A stretch of 64,000 nucleotides of DNA from positions 1-64,000 of the forward strand of contig QOZS01000030.1 in assembly GCA_003576705.1 (NCBI GenBank), in the 5' to 3' direction. A program made the translations under genes and the position numbers. This document shows positions 15,918 through 25,282 of the stretch, one piece after another. Source of the stretch: Desertibaculum subflavum. Lineage in GTDB: Bacteria; Pseudomonadota; Alphaproteobacteria; Ferrovibrionales; Ferrovibrionaceae. Below the pieces are notes generated by a model, which saw only the letters and a program-made list of their open reading frames with translations, did no database searches and was not told the DNA's origin. The stretch's first letter is position 1. Each line of letters starts with the position of its first letter.

Positions 15918-16910
15918 ATGCAGGCGATGCAGCTGGACTGGCCCGGCACGCCGCTGGTGCTGCGCGACCTGCCGGTGCCGCAGCCGGGCCCGGGCGAGAT
16001 CCTGATCCGCGTGCATTGCTGCGCCGTCTGCCGCACCGACCTGCACGTGGTCGACGGCGAGCTGCCCGACCCGAAGCTGCCGCTCATCCCCGGGCACGAG
16101 ATCGTCGGCAAAGTGGCGGCGCTCGGCCCCGGCGTCGACCGCTTCGCCGTCGGTGCCCGCGTCGGCGTGCCCTGGCTCGGCCGCGCCTGCGGCACGTGCA
16201 CCTTCTGCCGCGGTGGCCGCGAGAACCTGTGCGATGCACCCGGGTTTACGGGATACACCATCGACGGCGGCTATGCCGAATGGACCGTCGCGGATGCGCG
16301 CTTCTGCTTCGCCATTCCCGACCGGTACGACGACGTCGCCGCCGCGCCGCTGCTCTGCGCCGGCCTGATCGGCTACCGCGCGCTACGCAAGGCCGGCGAC
16401 GCGCGGCGCCTGGGACTCTACGGCTTCGGCGCCGCCGCCCATATCGTGGCGCAGATCGCCCGCGCCGAGGGGCGCGAGGTCTATGCCTTCGTGCGGCCGG
16501 GTGATGCCGCGGCGGCGGATTTTGCGCTCTCGCTCGGCGCCGTCTGGGCCGGCCCGTCGGATGCGCCGGCGCCGGACCCGCTCGATGCCGCGATCCTGTT
16601 CGCGCCGGTGGGCGCGCTGGTGCCGGCGGCCTTGCGCGCGGTCGCCAAAGGCGGCCGCGTCGTCGCCGCCGGCATCCATATGAGTGACATCCCGAGCTTT
16701 CCGTATTCGATCCTGTGGCAGGAGCGCGAGATCGTCTCGGTCGCCAACCTGACGCGCGCCGATGGCGAAGGCTTCTTCGCGCTGGCCGAGCACGTGCCGA
16801 TCCGCACCGAGACCGAGCGCGTGCCGCTGGCGCAGGCGAACGCGGCACTCGACCGCTTGCGCGCCGGCCGGCTCACCGGCGCCGCGGTGCTGACCATGCC
16901 CGGATTCTGA
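15918..16910 (+). CDS. zinc-dependent alcohol dehydrogenase
   Basis: The 330-residue protein is a medium-chain dehydrogenase/reductase. The catalytic zinc site is C-R-T-D-L-H and G-H-E-I-V-G. The structural zinc lobe has C-G-x-C-x-x-C-x-x-x-x-x-x-x-C (G-T-C-T-F-C-R-G-G-R-E-N-L-C). The Rossmann loop reads G-L-Y-G-F-G-A-A-A-H, slightly off the usual G-x-G-x-x-G. It lies five bases after the LeuD-like gene and is probably the last gene of that operon, perhaps reducing or oxidising the aldehyde/alcohol linked to the pathway. ATG at 15918 is chosen as it follows the upstream stop directly. Confidence 0.9.
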   Translation: MQAMQLDWPGTPLVLRDLPVPQPGPGEILIRVHCCAVCRTDLHVVDGELPDPKLPLIPGHEIVGKVAALGPGVDRFAVGARVGVPWLGRACGTCTFCRGGRENLCDAPGFTGYTIDGGYAEWTVADARFCFAIPDRYDDVAAAPLLCAGLIGYRALRKAGDARRLGLYGFGAAAHIVAQIARAEGREVYAFVRPGDAAAADFALSLGAVWAGPSDAPAPDPLDAAILFAPVGALVPAALRAVAKGGRVVAAGIHMSDIPSFPYSILWQEREIVSVANLTRADGEGFFALAEHVPIRTETERVPLAQANAALDRLRAGRLTGAAVLTMPGF

Positions 16911-16926
16911 ACCGAGCTGCTTCCGA

Positions 16927-17397
16927 TCAGATCAGCTTCAGCTCGCGATGCGGCTGCGCGGTGCCGTCGGCCAGCAGGTGGATCACTTCGACGCCGCGTT
17001 CCGCCAGCGCCGGCGCGACGAGATGCGTACGATGGCAGTCGAGCGGCGCGCGCTCGGCGCACATCATCGCGAGCGGTGCTTCCGTCGCCAGGTCGACGAT
17101 CGTGTCGAGGCCGTCGCGGAACGATGCCGAGGCGGCGATCTTCGGGTAATCAGGCTTGCCCGCGCGGAGCAGGGCCGGGTCCTTCGGCTTGCCGCCAAGG
17201 CGGTCGCCGAGCCAGACATAGTCGATGCCGGCCGCGCCGAGCGACGCCGCCAGCGCCTTGCCGTTGAATTGCGGGCAGAAGCGCGAAGCGGGCACCGAGC
17301 GGATATCGGCCAGCCGGCGAATCCCGGCCGCCTGCAGCAGGCCAATGAACCGTTCGATCGGATGGTTGGAATGGCCGATGCTGTGGATCGTGGTCAC
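16927..17397 (-). CDS. DUF488 family protein
   Basis: This is a roughly 156-residue DUF488 protein: T-I-H-S-I-G-H-S-N-H near the start, D-I-R-S-V-P-x-S-R, F-N-x-K-x-L, Y-x-W-L-G-D-R-L-G-G and the closing C-A-E-x-x-P-x-x-C-H-R. The histidine, arginines and cysteines suggest an enzyme, but no reaction is known. A GTG at 17397 gives the family-typical N-terminus; a TTG at 17445 and GTG at 17406 are also open. It converges with the dehydrogenase gene. Confidence 0.85.
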   Translation of the reverse strand: MTTIHSIGHSNHPIERFIGLLQAAGIRRLADIRSVPASRFCPQFNGKALAASLGAAGIDYVWLGDRLGGKPKDPALLRAGKPDYPKIAASASFRDGLDTIVDLATEAPLAMMCAERAPLDCHRTHLVAPALAERGVEVIHLLADGTAQPHRELKLI

Positions 17398-17536
17398 CGG
17401 CAACACGCAAGCGTCGGGCCGCGGGATTGTCGGCACGGTCCGCAAGAGGTTAACAGCAGCATCTTTCGGCCTTTCCGGGGGTGGCGCCGGTGATAGTGTG
17501 GCAGGCGGTGATTATCGATCAATGTGAAGTCGAGCG

Positions 17537-20047
17537 ATGCGCGACAGCCATTGGCCGATGACAGGGCGCCGCGGGCCGCCGCTCGGCTTGATGCGGACCT
17601 TTGTCGGCGCGGTGCTGCTTTGCGTCGCGTTGGGCGCCGGTTGCGGCATTTTCCTGTGGTTCACCTATCAGGCGGCGATTGCCGAGGGCGAGCGCCTGTC
17701 GCGCGTGCTTGCCCGCGTCCTGGCCGACGATACCGACACCGCCTTCGACGAGATTCTCACCGCGATGACCGATGCTGCCGACTTCTCCCGGCGGCTTGAC
17801 CCGGGGCTGGCCGGCGGCGCCACGGCGGTGGACGGCTATCTTGCCACCGTGGCGAAGTCGCTCGCCAATGTCCGCGGCCTCATGGTGATCGACCGGTCGG
17901 GCCGGGTGCGTTACGGCGCGCCGCCGCCGGTGGCCGGAGCGCTGGTCGGCGACCAGCCGTACTTTCTCGCCCTGGTCGGCGGGGCGGCGCGCGAAGTGCA
18001 TATCGAACCGCCGCCGCCCGTCGCGACGCTCGACGACCGTCCCGCGATCCGCATCGCCATGCCGATCCGCGCGGAGACCGGCGAATTCCTGGGAGCCATC
18101 GCAACCGAAGTGGATCCGGCGCTGCTCACCGGCTTTCACAACGCGCTGGAATACGACGACCCCACCATCGTCGGCCTGATCGACATCCGCAGCGCCCGCG
18201 TGCTGTCGCGCGTGCCCGGCCTGATCGACACGCTCGGCCGCGAGGTCAGGCCTTCGCCGGTGATCGAGGCGGCTCGCGCCGGCAAGGAGAGCGGCACCTT
18301 CGACATCGTGAGCAGCCTGGACGGCGAGCGGCGCGTGCTGAGCTTCCAGCGCCTGCGCACATTGCCGGCGCTCATCACCATCGGGCTCGGCCGCGATTCG
18401 GTGCTGGCCGGCTGGTACCGCCAGGCCGCGGTCACCGTCCTGCTCGCCATTGTGCTGATCGTGGCCGGCGTGATCATCGCCCGCAAGGTGCGGGAGACCG
18501 CCTGGTCGGTCGAGGCGATGCGCGCGAGCGAGGACCGCTTTCGCCAGCTGTTCGACAACAACCCGAATCCGATGTGGGTGTACGACGTCGAGAGCCTGCG
18601 CTTCCTCGAGGTCAACCGCCGCGCCGTCGAGGTCTACGGCTACACGCCCGACCAGTTCCTGCGCATGCGCGTCGTCGATCTTGCGCTGGCGGAGGATGCA
18701 CGGCGTATGGTCCACACGATCGAGGCGCATCGCGGCACCGGCCACCGCGAGAGCGAATGGCGCCTGCGCACCCGCGGGGGCCGGGTGCTCGACGTGCTGA
18801 CCGCGACGCATGACATCCGCTTCGACGGCCGGCCCGCCATCCTGGTGGCGACGCTCGACATCACCGGCTGGCGCGCCGCCGAGGCGCAGCTTCTGCAGGC
18901 GCAGAAGATGGAGGCGATCGGCCTCCTCACCGGCGGCATCGCGCATGATTTCAACAACCTGCTCACCGTCATCATCGGCAGCAACGACAAGCTGCAGCGG
19001 CGCCTGCAGCCGGGCACGCTCGACCATCAGCTGGCCGAGATGGCGCGCTCGGCGGGCGACCGCGCGGCCGAGCTGGTGCGCGACCTGCTCGCCGTAGCGC
19101 AGCGCCAGGCGCTGCGTCCGGTCGCCATCGACGTCAATCGGCTGGTCGGCGGCATGATGGGCCTGCTGCAGCGGACCATCGGCGAGGATATCGACATCCA
19201 GACCGTACCGGTGGCGGAGCCGTGGCCGATCTTCGTCGACCGGTCGCAGCTCGAAAGCGCCATCCTCAACCTGGTGCTGAATGCGCGCGACGCCATGCCG
19301 GAAGGCGGCCGCCTGACCATCGAGACGGCCAACCTGATGGTCGATGCCGCCTTCGCGCGCCGGCATCCCGATCTCGCGGTCGGCGCCTATGTCATGCTGG
19401 CGGTGACCGATACCGGCCACGGCATGCCGCCCGAGATCGTGGCGCACGCCTTCGAGCCGTTCTTCACCACCAAGGAGCCGGGCAAGGGGAGCGGGCTCGG
19501 CCTCGCCATGGTGTTCGGCTTCGTCAAGCAGAGCAGCGGCCATGCCGAGATCGTGAGCGAGGTCGGCCGCGGCACGTCGGTGCGGCTCTATCTGCCGCGA
19601 CATACGGCGGAGGCCGCGCCGGAACCGGCCACGCCCGAGCCCGGCCAGGTCGAGGGCGGGGCCGAGCGGATCCTGCTGGTCGAGGACGACGACATGGTGC
19701 GCGGCTTCGCGGCGACCCAGCTGCGCGAGCTCGGCTATCACGTCACCCTGGCCGAGAACGGCGTCATCGCCCGCGGCATCCTGCGCGCCGGCCAGCGTTT
19801 CGATCTTGTGGTCACCGACGTGGTGATGCCGGGCGGCGTCGGCGGGCGCGAGGTGGCGGAGATCGCCGCGCAGCAGCAGCCGGACGTCAAGGTGCTGTTC
19901 ATCTCGGGCTATACGCGCGACGCGATCCTGCAGCACGGCCGGGTTGATCCCGGCCTGCGGCTGCTGTCGAAGCCGTTCACCCGCGCCGGGCTCGCGCGCG
20001 CGGTGCGCGAGGCGCTTGCCGTGCCGGCGCCCGCCGGCCTGACCTGA
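17537..20047 (+). CDS. hybrid sensor histidine kinase with PAS and receiver domains
   Basis: The 836-residue membrane sensor has: transmembrane helix about 18-46; a periplasmic double-Cache/PDC-like sensing region to about 290; a second helix about 293-315; a PAS domain about 330-450; a kinase core with H470 in G-I-A-H-D-F-N-N-L-L; an ATP domain with N-L-V-L-N-A-R-D-A, D-T-G-H-G-M, G-S-G-L-G-L; and a C-terminal receiver with acceptor D761 (V-T-D-V-V-M-P). The H-D-F-N-N-L-L type is common in alphaproteobacterial hybrid kinases. No separate output regulator is adjacent, so its target is unknown. It lies 16 bp upstream of kynureninase. Confidence 0.92.
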   Translation: MRDSHWPMTGRRGPPLGLMRTFVGAVLLCVALGAGCGIFLWFTYQAAIAEGERLSRVLARVLADDTDTAFDEILTAMTDAADFSRRLDPGLAGGATAVDGYLATVAKSLANVRGLMVIDRSGRVRYGAPPPVAGALVGDQPYFLALVGGAAREVHIEPPPPVATLDDRPAIRIAMPIRAETGEFLGAIATEVDPALLTGFHNALEYDDPTIVGLIDIRSARVLSRVPGLIDTLGREVRPSPVIEAARAGKESGTFDIVSSLDGERRVLSFQRLRTLPALITIGLGRDSVLAGWYRQAAVTVLLAIVLIVAGVIIARKVRETAWSVEAMRASEDRFRQLFDNNPNPMWVYDVESLRFLEVNRRAVEVYGYTPDQFLRMRVVDLALAEDARRMVHTIEAHRGTGHRESEWRLRTRGGRVLDVLTATHDIRFDGRPAILVATLDITGWRAAEAQLLQAQKMEAIGLLTGGIAHDFNNLLTVIIGSNDKLQRRLQPGTLDHQLAEMARSAGDRAAELVRDLLAVAQRQALRPVAIDVNRLVGGMMGLLQRTIGEDIDIQTVPVAEPWPIFVDRSQLESAILNLVLNARDAMPEGGRLTIETANLMVDAAFARRHPDLAVGAYVMLAVTDTGHGMPPEIVAHAFEPFFTTKEPGKGSGLGLAMVFGFVKQSSGHAEIVSEVGRGTSVRLYLPRHTAEAAPEPATPEPGQVEGGAERILLVEDDDMVRGFAATQLRELGYHVTLAENGVIARGILRAGQRFDLVVTDVVMPGGVGGREVAEIAAQQQPDVKVLFISGYTRDAILQHGRVDPGLRLLSKPFTRAGLARAVREALAVPAPAGLT

Positions 20048-20063
20048 GCAGAGCGAACCGCAC

Positions 20064-21302
20064 ATGACGATGAGCCGCGCCGATCTTGCCCGCCTGGACG
20101 CCGACGATCCGCTGGCCGCGCGCCGCGCCGATTTCGCGCTGCCGGACGGCGTGATCTATCTCGACGGCAACTCGCTCGGCGCGCTGCCGCGGGCGACCGG
20201 CCGACGCCTTGCCGAGGTGGTCGGCCATGAATGGGGCGAGGGGCTGATCCGCAGCTGGAACCAGGCCGGCTGGATCGATCTCGGGGTGCGTGTCGCGACG
20301 AAGATCGGGCACCTGATCGGTGCCGCCGCCGGGGAAGTGGCGGTCGCGGATTCCACCTCGATCAATCTCTACAAGCTGCTCGCCGCTGCGATCGGGCTGC
20401 GTCCGGGCCGGCGAACCGTTCTGACCGAGGAAGGCAACTTCCCGACCGACATCTACATCGCCGAAGGCCTGCTCGGCCAGCTCGGCCCGGACTATCGGCT
20501 GCGGCGCGTCCCTGCGGCACGGATCGGCGCCGCGGTGGATGACGACACTGCGGTCGTCATGCTGACCCATGTGAACTACCTGACCGGCGCCATGCATGAT
20601 GCGACGGCGCTGACCCGCGCCGCGCAGGCCAGGGGCGCGCTGATGCTGTGGGACCTTTCGCATTCGGCCGGCGCGCTGCCGGTGGATCTGGGGGCCGCCG
20701 GCGCCGATCTCGCCGTCGGCTGCGGCTACAAGTACCTGAACGGCGGGCCCGGCGCGCCGGCCTGGCTCTATGTCGCGGCGCGCCACCATGCCGGCTTCCG
20801 CCAGCCGCTCTCGGGCTGGCTCGGCCATGCCGAGCCGTTCGCCTTCGAGGACGGCTACCGGCCGGCGCCGGGCATCGCCCGCGCGATCTGCGGCACGCCG
20901 CCGATCCTCTCGCTCGCCGCGCTGGAATGCGGCGTCGATACCTTCGCCGGCATGGACATGGGCGCGCTCCGCGCCAAGTCGATGCGCATGGGCGACCTGT
21001 TCATTGCGCTGGTGGAAGATGCTTGTGCCGGCCAGGGCCTGACGCTTGCCAGCCCGCGCGAGGCGACACGACGCGGTAGCCAGGTCTCGTTCCGGCACGG
21101 GCAAGGCTATGCCGCGATGCAGGCCCTGATCGCGCGCGGCGTGATCGGCGATTTCCGGGAGCCCGACGTGATGCGCTTCGGCTTCGCGCCGCTCTATCTC
21201 CGCTATGTCGACCTGTGGGACGCGGCCGAGGCCCTGCGCGAGGTGCTGGTCAGCCGGGCCTATGATCGGCTAGAGCATCGCCAACGCGCCGCCGTGACGT
21301 GA
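20064..21302 (+). CDS. kynU: kynureninase
   Basis: The 412-residue PLP enzyme hydrolyses kynurenine to anthranilate and alanine in tryptophan catabolism. Family features include I-Y-L-D-G-N-S-L-G near residue 32, the R-S-W-N-Q-A-G-W segment, W-D-L-S-H-S-A-G with the PLP-contacting aspartate, and G-C-G-Y-K-Y-L-N-G-G-P-G with the Schiff-base lysine. The G-W-x-G-H motif and C-G-T-P-P-I-L-S-L strand also fit. Tryptophan dioxygenase and kynurenine formamidase genes of the usual type are not adjacent. Confidence 0.93.
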   Translation: MTMSRADLARLDADDPLAARRADFALPDGVIYLDGNSLGALPRATGRRLAEVVGHEWGEGLIRSWNQAGWIDLGVRVATKIGHLIGAAAGEVAVADSTSINLYKLLAAAIGLRPGRRTVLTEEGNFPTDIYIAEGLLGQLGPDYRLRRVPAARIGAAVDDDTAVVMLTHVNYLTGAMHDATALTRAAQARGALMLWDLSHSAGALPVDLGAAGADLAVGCGYKYLNGGPGAPAWLYVAARHHAGFRQPLSGWLGHAEPFAFEDGYRPAPGIARAICGTPPILSLAALECGVDTFAGMDMGALRAKSMRMGDLFIALVEDACAGQGLTLASPREATRRGSQVSFRHGQGYAAMQALIARGVIGDFREPDVMRFGFAPLYLRYVDLWDAAEALREVLVSRAYDRLEHRQRAAVT

Positions 21303-21317
21303 ACAGCGAGACGAAGC

Positions 21318-22199
21318 ATGACCGACGATACCCCCGGCCCCACTTCCCACACCTATTTCTCCCAGCGCCTGCGGCTGCACTATGTCGACTGGGGCAATCC
21401 CTCGGCACCGCCGCTGCTGCTGGTGCATGGCGGGCGCGACCATTGCCGCAACTGGGACTGGGTGGCGACGGCGCTCCGGCATGAATGGCACATCATCGCG
21501 CCGGACCTGCGCGGCCACGGTGACAGCCAATGGTCGCCCGACGGCAATTACGGCATGTCGGGCTATATCTACGATCTGGCCCAGCTGATCCACCAACAGA
21601 AATTGGCGCCAGTCACCATCCTCGCGCATTCGCTCGGCGGCAACATCTCGCTGCGCTATGCCGGCATCTATCCGGAGAACGTCAAGAAGCTGATCTCGAT
21701 CGAGGGCCTCGGCCCGTCGCCGAAGCTGATCGCCGAGCGGCAGAAGAAGACCATCGACCAGCGCATGCAGGAATGGATCGACGAGCAGCGCGGCCTGTCC
21801 GGCCGGCTGCCGCGGCGCTACGCCTCGATCGAGGAGGCCTTCAAGCGCATGCAGGGCGAGAACAAGCACCTCTCGCCGGAGCAGGCGCGCCATCTCACTG
21901 TGCAGGGCGTCAACCAGAACGAGGACGGCACCTATAGCTGGAAGTTCGACAATTATGTCCGCGCCTGGCCGCCCTACGACATGACGCAGGCAGAGATGGA
22001 GCATCTCTGGTCGCGCATCACCTGCCCGACCTTGATGGTCTATGGCAAGGAGAGTTGGGCCTCCAACCCGCAGGAGGACGGCCGCATCAAGAACTTCAGG
22101 AACGCCGAGGTGGTCTCCTTCGAGCGCGCCGGCCACTGGGTGCACCACGACCGGCTGGACGACTTCCTCGCCAAGGCGCGGGCCTTCCTCGCCGCCTGA
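21318..22199 (+). CDS. alpha/beta hydrolase
   Basis: The 293-residue protein has an alpha/beta-hydrolase fold with all parts of a triad in place: L-V-H-G-G oxyanion loop, D-L-R-G-H-G-D-S, nucleophile elbow A-H-S-L-G-G (Ser about 107), and the C-terminal A-G-H-W-V-H-H histidine. It begins 15 bp after kynU and may share its transcript. Eukaryotic kynurenine formamidase is an alpha/beta hydrolase, which makes a kynurenine link thinkable, but no specific motif supports it, and a general esterase is equally likely. Confidence 0.85.
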   Translation: MTDDTPGPTSHTYFSQRLRLHYVDWGNPSAPPLLLVHGGRDHCRNWDWVATALRHEWHIIAPDLRGHGDSQWSPDGNYGMSGYIYDLAQLIHQQKLAPVTILAHSLGGNISLRYAGIYPENVKKLISIEGLGPSPKLIAERQKKTIDQRMQEWIDEQRGLSGRLPRRYASIEEAFKRMQGENKHLSPEQARHLTVQGVNQNEDGTYSWKFDNYVRAWPPYDMTQAEMEHLWSRITCPTLMVYGKESWASNPQEDGRIKNFRNAEVVSFERAGHWVHHDRLDDFLAKARAFLAA

Positions 22200-22202
22200 C
22201 GG

Positions 22203-24002
22203 TCAGCCCTCGATCTCCTCGCGCAGCAGCTCGAGGGCGAGCCACTCGTCTTCCGCGGCCGCGAGCGCCGCGCGGGCGGTCTCCAGGGCGGCGGCGGTCC
22301 TGGTGAAGCCGTCGGGATCGCGGGCGTAGAGCGTCGGATCGGCGAACTTGGCCTGCAGCGCGGCAATCTCCGCCTGCAGCTTCTCGATCCGGCCGGGCAA
22401 GGTCTTCAACGCGTGGCTCTCCTTGAAGCCGAGGCGGCGCTTCGGGCCGGTGCTCTGCCGTGGTGCCGCGGCCTCGCTCCTCGGCTTCGCCGTCTTTGCC
22501 GGCGCCGCCGCCGGCTCGCCGCGCTGCGTCAGCATGTCGGAATAGCCGCCGGCATATTCGGTCCAACGGCCGTCGCCCTCGAAGGCGAGGGTCGAGGTGA
22601 CCACGCGGTCGAGGAAGTCGCGGTCGTGGCTGACCAGCAGCACCGTGCCCGGATAGTCGCCTAGCATCTCCTGCAGCAGGTCGAGCGTCTCGAGATCGAG
22701 GTCGTTGGTCGGCTCGTCCAGCACCAGCAGGTTGGACGGGGCGGCCAGCGCGCGGGCCAGCATCAGCCGGCCGCGCTCGCCGCCCGACAGCACGCCGATC
22801 GGCGTGCGCGCCTGTTCCGGCGGAAACAGGAAATCCTTCATGTAACTGACCACGTGGCGGCGCTGGCCGCCGACCACGACCGTATCCCCGGCGCCGTCGG
22901 TCAGGGCCTGGGCCAAGGTCCAGCCCGGATCGAGCGCGGCGCGGCGCTGATCCAGCGTGACCACCTGCAGGTTGGCGCCGAGCCGGACGGTGCCGGTATC
23001 CGGCGCCAGCGTGCCGGTGAGCAGGCCGAGCAAGGTCGTCTTGCCGGCGCCGTTCGGTCCGACGATGCCGATCCGGTCGCCGCGCTGCACGCGCAAGGAC
23101 AAGTCGCGCACCACGGCGCGCTCGCCGAAGCGCTTGGCGATGTTGGTCGCCTCGATCACGAGCTTGCCGGAAAGCTCGCCTTCGCTGACCGACATCTTCA
23201 CCATGCCCGCGGCGCGCCGCTCCGACCGGCGCGTCTCGCGCAAGCTGGTGAGCGCGCGCAGGCGGCCCTGGTTGCGCTTGCGGCGGGCGGAGATGCCCTG
23301 ACGCGACCACTCGGTCTCCGCCTCGATGCGGCGGTCGAGCTTGTGCCGCTCGGTCTCCTCGCGCTCCAGGATCTCGTCGCGCCAGGATTCGAATCCGGCG
23401 AAGCCCTGGTCCAGACGGCGGGTGATGCCGCGGTCGAGCCAGACCGTGGCCTGCGACAGGTTCTGCAGAAAGCGCCGGTCGTGGCTGATCAGCACCAGGG
23501 CTGAGCGGCTCTGCTGCAGGGTCCGCTCCAGCCATTCGATCGCCGGCAGGTCGAGATGATTGGTCGGCTCGTCGAGCAGCAGGATGTCGGGCTCCGGCGC
23601 CAGGGCGCGGGCCAGCGCCGCGCGGCGCGCCTCGCCGCCGGAGAGGCGCTGCGGCGCCTCGTCGCCGGTGAGGCCGAGCGCCTGCAGCAGCTGGCGCGCC
23701 CGGTGCGGGTCGTCGTTCGGGCCGAGCCCCGCCTCGACAAAGGCGGCGACCGTAGCGTGCCCGGCAAGATCGGGCTCCTGCGGGAGATAGCGGATGGTGA
23801 TGCCTTGTTGCGCGATGCGTTCGCCGCGATCCGGCTCGACCAGGCCGGCGGCGATCTTGAGCAGGGTCGACTTGCCGGACCCGTTGCGGCCGACCAGCGC
23901 CAGGCGCTCGCCCGTGCCGACGGCAAAGCCGGCGCCTTCCAGCAGCGGGGTGCCGCCGAAGGTCAGATGGATGTCGGTCAGCGCGAGGAGGGGGGCCGTC
24001 AT
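22203..24002 (-). CDS. uup: ABC-F family ATPase, Uup type
   Basis: This 599-residue protein has two ABC ATPase domains and no membrane segments. Domain 1: Walker A G-R-N-G-S-G-K-S-T, signature L-S-G-G-E, Walker B I-L-L-L-D-E-P-T-N-H-L-D. Domain 2: G-P-N-G-A-G-K-T-T, L-S-G-G-E-R-G-R, L-V-L-D-E-P-T-N-D-L-D. They are joined by a charged helical linker, and a C-terminal coiled coil (about 520-599) follows, which is the Uup feature. ABC-F proteins act on ribosomes or nucleic-acid structures rather than as transporters. Its ATG overlaps the TrmO stop (ATGA). Confidence 0.88.
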   Translation of the reverse strand: MTAPLLALTDIHLTFGGTPLLEGAGFAVGTGERLALVGRNGSGKSTLLKIAAGLVEPDRGERIAQQGITIRYLPQEPDLAGHATVAAFVEAGLGPNDDPHRARQLLQALGLTGDEAPQRLSGGEARRAALARALAPEPDILLLDEPTNHLDLPAIEWLERTLQQSRSALVLISHDRRFLQNLSQATVWLDRGITRRLDQGFAGFESWRDEILEREETERHKLDRRIEAETEWSRQGISARRKRNQGRLRALTSLRETRRSERRAAGMVKMSVSEGELSGKLVIEATNIAKRFGERAVVRDLSLRVQRGDRIGIVGPNGAGKTTLLGLLTGTLAPDTGTVRLGANLQVVTLDQRRAALDPGWTLAQALTDGAGDTVVVGGQRRHVVSYMKDFLFPPEQARTPIGVLSGGERGRLMLARALAAPSNLLVLDEPTNDLDLETLDLLQEMLGDYPGTVLLVSHDRDFLDRVVTSTLAFEGDGRWTEYAGGYSDMLTQRGEPAAAPAKTAKPRSEAAAPRQSTGPKRRLGFKESHALKTLPGRIEKLQAEIAALQAKFADPTLYARDPDGFTRTAAALETARAALAAAEDEWLALELLREEIEG

Positions 24003-24472
24003 GCGGCCGGGTTCTTACCCTCGGGCCGCGCCCCGAGCCAGCCCATCGCGGCCTCCGGCTCGGCATCGGTGGTCCTGAGATAGGGCTTGATGTCGATGAG
24101 CGGCGTGCCGTCGACGCAATCGAGATAGCGCACCTTCAGCACGCCCGGCGCCTCCATTCCCTCGAACGCGACGACTGACAAGCCGATCGGATTCGGCCGG
24201 CGGGGCGAGCGCGTCGCGAACACCCCGCGCGGCCGGGCGTCGAATGGCGGCGTGAAGACAAGGTCCGGCGTCTCCGCAAGATGCAGCCAATAGACCAGGA
24301 TCAGGTGGCTGAATCCGTCGATGCCCTGCAGCCCCGGCTGGAAGGCCGGATCGACATGCACGCGGCAGAGCGGCGCCGGATCGAGCGCGCGGCCGTTGCG
24401 CGGGCAGTCGCCCGGCGAAGCGAACGGCGTCTCGATCCGCCCGATCGAAGTGAGCGTGGCGTTCAGATGCAC
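23999..24472 (-). CDS. trmO: tRNA t6A37 methyltransferase TrmO-like protein
   Basis: This roughly 157-residue protein matches the TsaA/TrmO family, which methylates N6-threonylcarbamoyladenosine at position 37 of tRNA-Thr using AdoMet. Seen are I-G-R-I-E-T-P-F, G-x-D-G-F-S-H-L-I-L-V-Y-W, R-P-R-G-V-F-A-T-R-S-P-R-R-P-N-P-I-G-L-S, and D-C-V-D-G-T-P-L-I-D-I-K-P-Y. No ATG precedes the domain; the GTG at 24472 gives a family-like N-terminus and overlaps the SDR gene's end by 10 bp. The gene is tightly packed between the SDR and uup genes. The start is uncertain. Confidence 0.85.
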   Translation of the reverse strand: MHLNATLTSIGRIETPFASPGDCPRNGRALDPAPLCRVHVDPAFQPGLQGIDGFSHLILVYWLHLAETPDLVFTPPFDARPRGVFATRSPRRPNPIGLSVVAFEGMEAPGVLKVRYLDCVDGTPLIDIKPYLRTTDAEPEAAMGWLGARPEGKNPAA

Positions 24473-25221
24473 CGGCCTCCATCCACTTCCATGCAGACGC
24501 CGGTGATGAACTCGGCCTCGTCGGAGGCGAGGTAGAGCGCCGCATTGGCGATGTCGCGCGGCGTCGAGAGGCGGCCGATCGGCACGCTGGAAATGAACCG
24601 GGCGCGGATATCGGGTGTGTCCTTGCCGCCCATGAACGCCGCCAGCATCGGCGTGTCGCCGGCCACCGGGTTCAGTGCGTTGACGCGGATCTTCTCTGGC
24701 GCCAGCTCCACCGCCATCGACTTGGTCATGGTGATCACCGCGCCCTTGGAAGCGTTGTACCAGACCAGGTTCGGCCGCGGCCGCACGCCCGCTGTCGAAG
24801 CGATGTTGACGATCGAGCCGCCGCCTTGCTTCCGCATGACCGGCAGCACGGTCTGTGCGCACCAGTAGATCGACTTCACATTGACGGCGAAGATCTTGTC
24901 GAAGGTCTTCTCGTCGGTCCCGAGCATGGGCGCCGCGCGCTGCGGCATGCCGGCATTGTTGACCACGATGTCGATGCGCTTGAACGCCTTGGTCGCGTCC
25001 TTCACCAGCTTGGTCCAATCGGCCTTCCTGGTGACGTCGCAATTGACCGCCAGCGCCTTGCCGCCGGCCGTCTCGATCATCTTGGCGACGCCCTTGGCGC
25101 CTTTCAGGTTGATGTCGGCGATCACCACCTTGGCGCCTTCCTCGGCAAAGCGCCGGGCAATGCCCTCGCCGAAGCCCGAGCCGCCGCCGGTCACGATCGC
25201 CACCTTGCCGTCGAGACGCAT
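24463..25221 (-). CDS. short-chain dehydrogenase/reductase
   Basis: The 252-residue classical SDR shows the cofactor glycine motif T-G-G-G-S-G-F-G-E-G-I, N-N-A-G, the catalytic serine in I-A-S-T-A-G, and Y-N-A-S-K. D37-like acid after the second strand (V-I-A-D-I-N) favours NAD. The G-V-x-x-x-V-D-G-G-R-C-I ending is that of 3-oxoacyl-ACP reductase/glucose dehydrogenase-like members; the substrate is unknown. A GGGAGGAAAG site precedes the ATG. Confidence 0.92.
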   Translation of the reverse strand: MRLDGKVAIVTGGGSGFGEGIARRFAEEGAKVVIADINLKGAKGVAKMIETAGGKALAVNCDVTRKADWTKLVKDATKAFKRIDIVVNNAGMPQRAAPMLGTDEKTFDKIFAVNVKSIYWCAQTVLPVMRKQGGGSIVNIASTAGVRPRPNLVWYNASKGAVITMTKSMAVELAPEKIRVNALNPVAGDTPMLAAFMGGKDTPDIRARFISSVPIGRLSTPRDIANAALYLASDEAEFITGVCMEVDGGRCI

Positions 25222-25282
25222 GCCTTTCCTCCCGCTTGAGTCGGGCTCTCCATCCCATGCCGGGACGGGTCGCGCAAGCCCG

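Noticed and set aside
17519..20065. 848-residue minus-strand frame
   Set aside because: It is an exact shadow of the hybrid kinase; the plus strand has all kinase and receiver motifs.
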